Below are positions 59,575 through 64,000 of a stretch of DNA of 64,000 nucleotides, one piece after another. Both the position numbers and the translations under genes were made by a program. This stretch comes from Diplonema papillatum. Taxonomy: Eukaryota; Euglenozoa; Diplonemea; Diplonemida; Diplonemidae. The notes under the pieces were generated by a model, which searched no databases, was not told where the DNA came from, and saw nothing but the letters and a program-made list of their open reading frames with translations. Every line of letters begins with the position of its first letter. Position 1 is the first letter of the stretch. The DNA lies in contig JAPJBO010000046.1 of NCBI GenBank assembly GCA_030068145.1, forward strand, positions 1 through 64,000, in the 5' to 3' direction.

Positions 59575-59760
59575 GAAACGTTGGCTGAACGCTTACGTCC
59601 GCCAGGAAACCGGTTAACCTGTGTTTCGTGTGGGCTACGCTTACTTCCGTTGAGATTGGAATTTGTTGCGATAGTGGGGAGTCATGCCGATGAGTACCAC
59701 ACTATTTGAGATTCCGCAACTGGCGGCCTCATCACGTATTTCCTACAAAGCACTGTACGC
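59575..59760 (+). mobile_element. SINE-A copy with a truncated palindromic insert
   Basis: CTGAACGCTTACGTCCGCCA, CTGTGTTTCGTGTGGGCTAC, then TTGCGATAGTGGGGAGTCAT, GCCGATGAGTACCACACTAT and GCAACTGGCGGCCTCATCAC, TTTCCTACAAAGCA. The palindrome has lost part of one arm. GAGAAACGTTTC units just before (59563) are a small tandem repeat. Confidence 0.8.
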
Positions 59761-59949
59761 GCGGAGGGAAGTGATCCTGTGCGTGAGTGAACATGATAAT
59801 CTCCTTCCAAACACGCTGTCAGCGTTCTCTTTCGAGTTTACAATGAATTGAAGTTTTAAAAAAAGAAAAGGTACCATGTGGTTCAACTGAGCAAAGGCTT
59901 GGTTGTCAGCGACCAGCATCACGCGTGAAATCGGAGCGAACGGGTAACG

Positions 59950-60845
59950 ACTGCGAGCTCTCCGGTGCGAGCCGCGCTAAACAAAAAAGAGAGAGTGAGA
60001 GAGAGAGTGAGAGACAGAAGCCGAAACAGTCGCGCTTCCTTTTAGTGTGTGCAAGAGAGGTGGCGGGGCACCAGCGGTCGGTGGGGTTCTTGCTTTGCGC
60101 TTTTGTTTGTTTGGGTGTGTTTGTTAGTTTTCCTCTTTTTTCTGATTCCGCTCAGTGCGCGGCAGACGTTCGAGGCGAGGCCACTCGAGCTCAGTCCTTC
60201 TGAGAGAAGAAGAAATCGGTATTCGGAAAGAGCAACGAGCAAACTTTCTAGAAGTTTCTCTTTTTTTCTTTTCTTTCCTTTTTTTTTTTTTTTTTTTTTT
60301 GTTTTTAGTGTTTTTTTTTTTTTTTTTGACCCGAGATTTCTTTGCTCTCCTTGTAGTTCGGGAGTGAAAAATCCGCTCGAAAAACGCGGGAAGTACAAGG
60401 TATCCGAGACATGAATTAGTCGCCGTTGACGCGTGGTCATTGGCCACCCTCGATTTATCGTTAGCCGTCGCTGTTTTGCGGTCAAGCATCGTCGGCCGGT
60501 GACCCTGCAAAACAATCGTCGCTCGATTGTAGTTCGATTGTGTGCCACAGACCACCCTCGATGTCGTCAATTGTCGTCGTTCCGTCACGGACGCAAGGCA
60601 GGAATACTGGACTGATAGGAGGGCGGGCAGAGTTCAGTCACTTGACTGCTGTGCGGCGTTCTACGATGAATGGTAATCAAGGCTGTGGGCTTGCCGTAAG
60701 TATCGCCTTTGCAACGCTGATGAGCATAATGCGGATTTTGCGTGACTATTTTTCGAGACATGGAAAGTGTAACGGGGTAGCTTGGCCAGCAAATCAGCAC
60801 TGGCTGATGCACTCCTTGCATGGATAGCTAGAACCACAAAAAAAG
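59950..60845. other. No convincing gene
   Basis: GA-rich tract at 59990-60020, T-runs at 60260-60330, and repeated TCGATTGT/GTCGTC-like sequence at 60430-60590. No recognisable frame. Confidence 0.4.
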
Positions 60846-60851
60846 GAGATT

Positions 60852-61331
60852 TTGCGAGGCATGCTAAAGTATTGGGAGGGCGGCTGGGGAAATCGCTTTC
60901 CTCGACCGATTCTCAAATTAGCTTGCGGTTACTGCACGCTCGAGCTCTCCCAGTGGGGCGCCTGCTATGTCACCGTTTTCAAGCACGAAGCTCACCTATT
61001 TTACCAGCGGAATCTGACTGAGAAGGAAGAACCATCGCAGCTTGTGCTTGCGGACATGAACCACTGGAAGTCAGAGGTAGAGCACGTTCGAGAGGGAAAG
61101 GAGGCGTCGGTGGTATGCATCCTGAAAACTCACATCTGGCTCGCGGCAGAGCGAGATGGAAATAAGTGCGCTGTAACCAGGAAGGGCAACCAACCAGGCA
61201 GGGTCGCTACGGGCGTTGGACTGCCGGGAGGTCCACACTTTTTGCCGAGACCACGATATTGGGTTCTTCGTTACAGGCTGGCAGTGTCAGACGAAATGTT
61301 GGAGCACATTCATGGAGACGATGGAGCGTGA
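60852..61331 (+). pseudogene. Possible decayed PH-domain-like gene
   Basis: Frame with GYCTLELSQWGACYVTVFKH, EAHLFYQRNLTEKEEPSQLV, then ASVVCILKTHIWLAAERDGN. The order (Trp-x3-Tyr strand, Leu-Phe-Tyr strand, then a CILKT..WLAAE end) is what a pleckstrin-homology fold would show, but the match is weak. Coding-like sequence appears to continue in other frames (DHDIGFFVTGWQCQTKCWST near 61240-61300, plus frame), so frameshifts are likely. Upstream frames (TTKKGDFARHAKVLGGRLGK, 60838-60900) may be the start. I treat it as a broken gene. Confidence 0.3.
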
Positions 61332-62037
61332 TCTGCAGGTGCTGGCTTCAGACGCAGCATTTTCACCCCGACAAGACGTCGGCCCTTGCCGAAGCTTTCC
61401 GAATGCGTCGCCGCAATGCCTTGTTCCAATACGACGTGAGAGAGTTTTTGCACGTGCGTTACGCAAAAGGATGACACTTGGAAGAAAGCGACTAGAAGCC
61501 TTATTGCGCGCTTAAAGGTTGCCGCCGTATGTCGGGCGACGCGATGGGGGCAGAAGCTCTGTGCCAACCCAGGCGTCGAAACATCTGAAATTCAGCTTGT
61601 GGGTGTGATACACGCCGTGGAAAGCTCCTCCTCTTGCGTCTGAAAGTGAGAGTAGCAGCGGGGATGAGGGCTCACTCACACAAAGGGCGCACGGCTGCAA
61701 AAGGCAGAAGCACTGACGCACAGCGTTTCCGCCACTGGTTCACGGCCGGCTGCAGAAGGCAGAATGTGGTGAACACATTTGCTTGGACTGCGATGAAGTG
61801 GGGCGCTGACGATGTGAGGTGTGAGGTCAGAACTGCACAACGATACAAGGTGCGCTACGAATGCGTCAAACAATTTCGACTGCGAAAGCGAAAAGAAGAG
61901 TAAAACCTCTGTTCATGATTCCCGGGACATTTGACGCTGGATGCGCAGACTCGACAGCGTCTCTCCATGCCGATGCGCGCACACGGTGAACACTCTCTCT
62001 CAATATAGCTGGAACCCCACTTTGTTGAAGAAAGGCG

Positions 62038-62405
62038 CGGCTTTGTCTGTGCGTACGTGGGAAACCCCTGTTTTAAGTGATTTAGCACAGCACGCTGCCA
62101 TCCGACGCTTTTGGATATTGACAAGCAAGCTTGTTATCATTAAAAAGCGGGGTGACGCATCACGCGGATTTGTGTTTCAGGACGATCCCGTACGGGCGTA
62201 CAGATGGGTGTGGCTTTCGACCTTTTGTTTGTTTGCGCAGCTCGGCTTCCTACGTGCTTTGTTTGTTTGCGTAACTCAGCATTCCTCTGGACTGGGTTCT
62301 GGCAAGAGGCGTTTCACCCATAATCCTCCCAGTGGTAGCATCACGGCACTGTCCGATCGGACAACCGTATTTTCCAGGGACGAGAAACGGGTAACTACCC
62401 CGTAT
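62038..62405 (+). repeat. Three repeats in a row
   Basis: 62038-62142 matches 19010-19115. 62175-62255 (GACGATCCCGTACGGGCGTA, TTTCGACCTTTTGTTTG) matches 34757-34830. 62285-62405 (CTGGGTTCTGGCAAGAGGCG, GGTAGCATCACGGCACTGTC) matches 41905-42030. Confidence 0.75.
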
Positions 62406-62465
62406 TGCTGTCGGAATGAGCTGGGCTCTCTCTCCATCAGTAAGGTGAAACTCCAACGAGATCCC

Positions 62466-62918
62466 TCAAGTTCCTCTGTGGCGACTGTCCGTGAATCGAC
62501 TCATTGCGAAATCGTAGGTGCTTTCTGGTGCTTCCTGGTCGTGCACGCATACAAGCAAGTCCTTTTTGACCTTCTCCAGGAGTCTGACTACGCCCTGCAG
62601 CTGCATCCACGAGACTGAATCACTCGGCGCTGCCACCCACACGGCGTACTCGGAGTGGTATTGGTCGGGATCTCCCCTGTAGAGCACGTAGTCACACCCG
62701 TACATGAGGCCGCCCTTCACAACCCAACCCTTCCCCTCGTACCACCCCTTCACGAACCCCTCCTCGGCCCGGCCCCACTGGTCGTCCGCGCCTCCGGGTA
62801 TCTCCTCCGACTTCGTTTCTTCGCCGCCGCTGGCCGATTTCCCGTGCCATTCCGTCAGGTACTTCCCCCATCGTGGCCGCGGTAACCGGTCCGCAACGTT
62901 CTCCAGCGACCGCTTCAT
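62466..62918 (-). CDS. tRNA-splicing endonuclease catalytic subunit (SEN34/SEN2-type)
   Basis: The open frame starts further up without an ATG, so I take the ATG at 62916-62918 (150 residues, beginning MKRSLENVADRLPRPRWGKY). Residues 50-126 match the tRNA-intron endonuclease catalytic domain: GWVVKGGLMYGCDYVLYRGD, PDQYHSEYAVWV, SWMQLQGVVRLLEKVKKDLL. The catalytic Tyr80, His88 and Lys118 or Lys119 keep the spacing known from yeast Sen2 (Y289, H297, K328). The YRGDP form is closest to the SEN34 branch. The enzyme cuts introns out of pre-tRNA in the nucleus or at the mitochondrial surface as part of a four-subunit complex. The product is shorter than Sen34 and lacks the last strand of the fold; the end (MSRFTDSRHRGT) may have been altered by the repeats that begin at 62405. 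The N-terminus is also uncertain, since no pyrimidine-AG signal is visible. Confidence 0.75.
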   Translation of the reverse strand: MKRSLENVADRLPRPRWGKYLTEWHGKSASGGEETKSEEIPGGADDQWGRAEEGFVKGWYEGKGWVVKGGLMYGCDYVLYRGDPDQYHSEYAVWVAAPSDSVSWMQLQGVVRLLEKVKKDLLVCVHDQEAPESTYDFAMSRFTDSRHRGT

Positions 62919-63019
62919 CGCATGGCGCGGTGGACGGATGTCGAAGCCAACCTCTCTCCCGACCCCCTTCGCCCCCACTTTCCTTTTTGCAGGGATCCTG
63001 ATGTCGGCTCCGTCCTAAC

Positions 63020-63800
63020 CTCGACAGACGTCTCAGGGTTGGATTGTTCCCCCACTAAGAGGGAGCGTGAGCTGGCTTTCACGGCCCACCAGCGGGACTG
63101 AAAGAATCTTGCCAGGTAGAACGTGGCTACGCTCTGCTGCTACAGCTGCTGCTAAAACCCAGGCTGCCGGCAGCAATCGATGCGCAACCCGCCACGGGCG
63201 GGGTTTTGTGCTTCTAGTGCAGGGAACTACTAAGAAGCGCGAAAAAGGACATAGATTTGTTTGTGTAAGCGCTATGAACACCCACGCATGGGACAGCAGA
63301 ACGGACAAGACATGAACGGCGAGGCTAGCTAGGTCTACGGACGAACAAAGCGCAGTTGCTACCATTGGTGCATTCGAGAGCAGACGGGCGGCATCGCTCA
63401 GCAAGAACGCTGTTTCCGGGTAGGAAAAGCAAAAAAGACGTGCTTCGATTGGCATGTGCCCAGAAGACGCCCTGTCCTATCCGCGCCCGTCTTTGAGTTT
63501 CGAAGTCTTCGAGGACAGCGACGACGACATCGCCATCTAATTGCCCCGCGGAAACTCCACGCCGCATGCAACCCGTGCATGGTCATTGTCGTTCAAATGG
63601 TGAAAGCGGCGCAGCCCGCCTTCCATCCCATCTTCCCCCACCCGGGGGAGACGGTGAGGATGCGGTGGAGCAGTTCCTTCGACCCTTGGACACATTTTTC
63701 AACGCCCTTTTTTCGCACCATCTTTTCTGTGGCTGGAATTCACTGTGAGCTCTATTGCATCAACATGTTTGGACGCCAGTGCTCTCCAAGGCACCGAGCA
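63020..63800. other. No convincing gene
   Basis: Frames on both strands up to 140 codons, none with a recognisable motif or acceptor signal. Confidence 0.4.
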
Positions 63801-63804
63801 GCCT

Positions 63805-63870
63805 GAATCTCGCTCAGGTGGAAGAATCTTAGTTTAATCTTTAGGCAGGACACTGCCTCTCATGCAGGCT
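63805..63870 (+). repeat. Rep-G copy
   Basis: GAAGAATCTTAGTTTAATCT, TTAGGCAGGACACTGCCTCT, CATGCAGG: here the arm CTGC-CTCTCAT-GCAG has four pairs and a seven-base loop with anticodon CUC. Confidence 0.5.
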
Positions 63871-64000
63871 GATGAGGTGAATCGCCACGCAGAAAAACAC
63901 GAGGCGCCAATGGCAAGCAGCGATGGCAGCAGGCACCCAGGCAAAGCATTGCTAACTTGAAGGTGTTGAACAAACACACCGGCCCCACCTACCTTCGTGA

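Noticed and set aside
62919-62978. Upstream extension of the endonuclease frame to 62978
   Set aside because: The codon there is GTG, not ATG, and no acceptor is visible, so the in-frame ATG at 62916-62918 was preferred.

Overview
This is nuclear DNA of a unicellular eukaryote: a gene-poor, repeat-rich stretch with a few GC-rich genes that appear to lack introns. The best lineage clue is a decayed 18S rRNA piece at about 36341-36660. Its 530-loop and V4 edge carry the version typical of Euglenozoa (GTATATTAATGCTGCTGC, CTGTTAAA, then GCTCGTAG), closer to diplonemids and kinetoplastids than to other eukaryotes. Three genes also have a long pyrimidine tract ending in AG just before the first ATG, as expected for spliced-leader acceptors. 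A diplonemid is my best guess from memory of rRNA signatures; it was not tested by search.

Family names used below. LINE-Z: a non-LTR retrotransposon with a Cys/His-rich C-terminus, ending in CTCGATTACA-type tandem repeats and GGGTGAATTGGC. SINE-A and SINE-B: two related short A-tailed retroposons sharing their 3' part. Rep-C: a 280 bp T-tailed element with long target duplications. Rep-D: a short element with TAGAGTTAAAGTTCGC and GTCTCCGGTTGACC cores, poly-T at one end. Rep-E: an element with GACCATCATCAGCGTGGAAC. Rep-F: a piece linked to (TAG)n. Rep-G: a tRNA-Glu-like short repeat. Rep-H: a G-run linked 46 bp unit. There are also hAT-like and other foldback elements.

Layout. 0-3.3 kb: gene fragments and a LINE-Z 3' half. 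3.3-9.6 kb: nested SINEs and G-runs. 9.6-13 kb: a non-canonical poly(A) polymerase/TUTase-like gene, cut by at least four repeat insertions and lacking one catalytic Asp. 14-19 kb: (TAG)n arrays, small repeats and one possible gene. 19.3-21.5 kb: a large GC-rich gene with calcineurin-B-like EF-hands, truncated by Rep-D. 22.1-23.7 kb: 87 bp and 95 bp tandem arrays. 26.2-27.9 kb: a membrane coiled-coil protein with decayed copies of its own 3' end. 28.3-30 kb: a 46-47 bp minisatellite, then a LINE-Z tail carrying antisense 18S rRNA. 30.3-54.4 kb: almost only repeats. 54.5-57.2 kb: a phosphosite-repeat protein and a polyglutamine protein. 57.5-59.6 kb: an AT-richer OTU-protease gene between two direct repeats of about 180-210 bp. 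62.5-62.9 kb: a tRNA-splicing endonuclease catalytic subunit.

The genes share no evident pathway, although the poly(A) polymerase-like gene and the endonuclease subunit both belong to RNA processing. The strongest theme is how repeats rebuild genes here: they truncate C-termini, supply acceptor sites, and leave short scrambled copies of coding sequence next to the parent gene.
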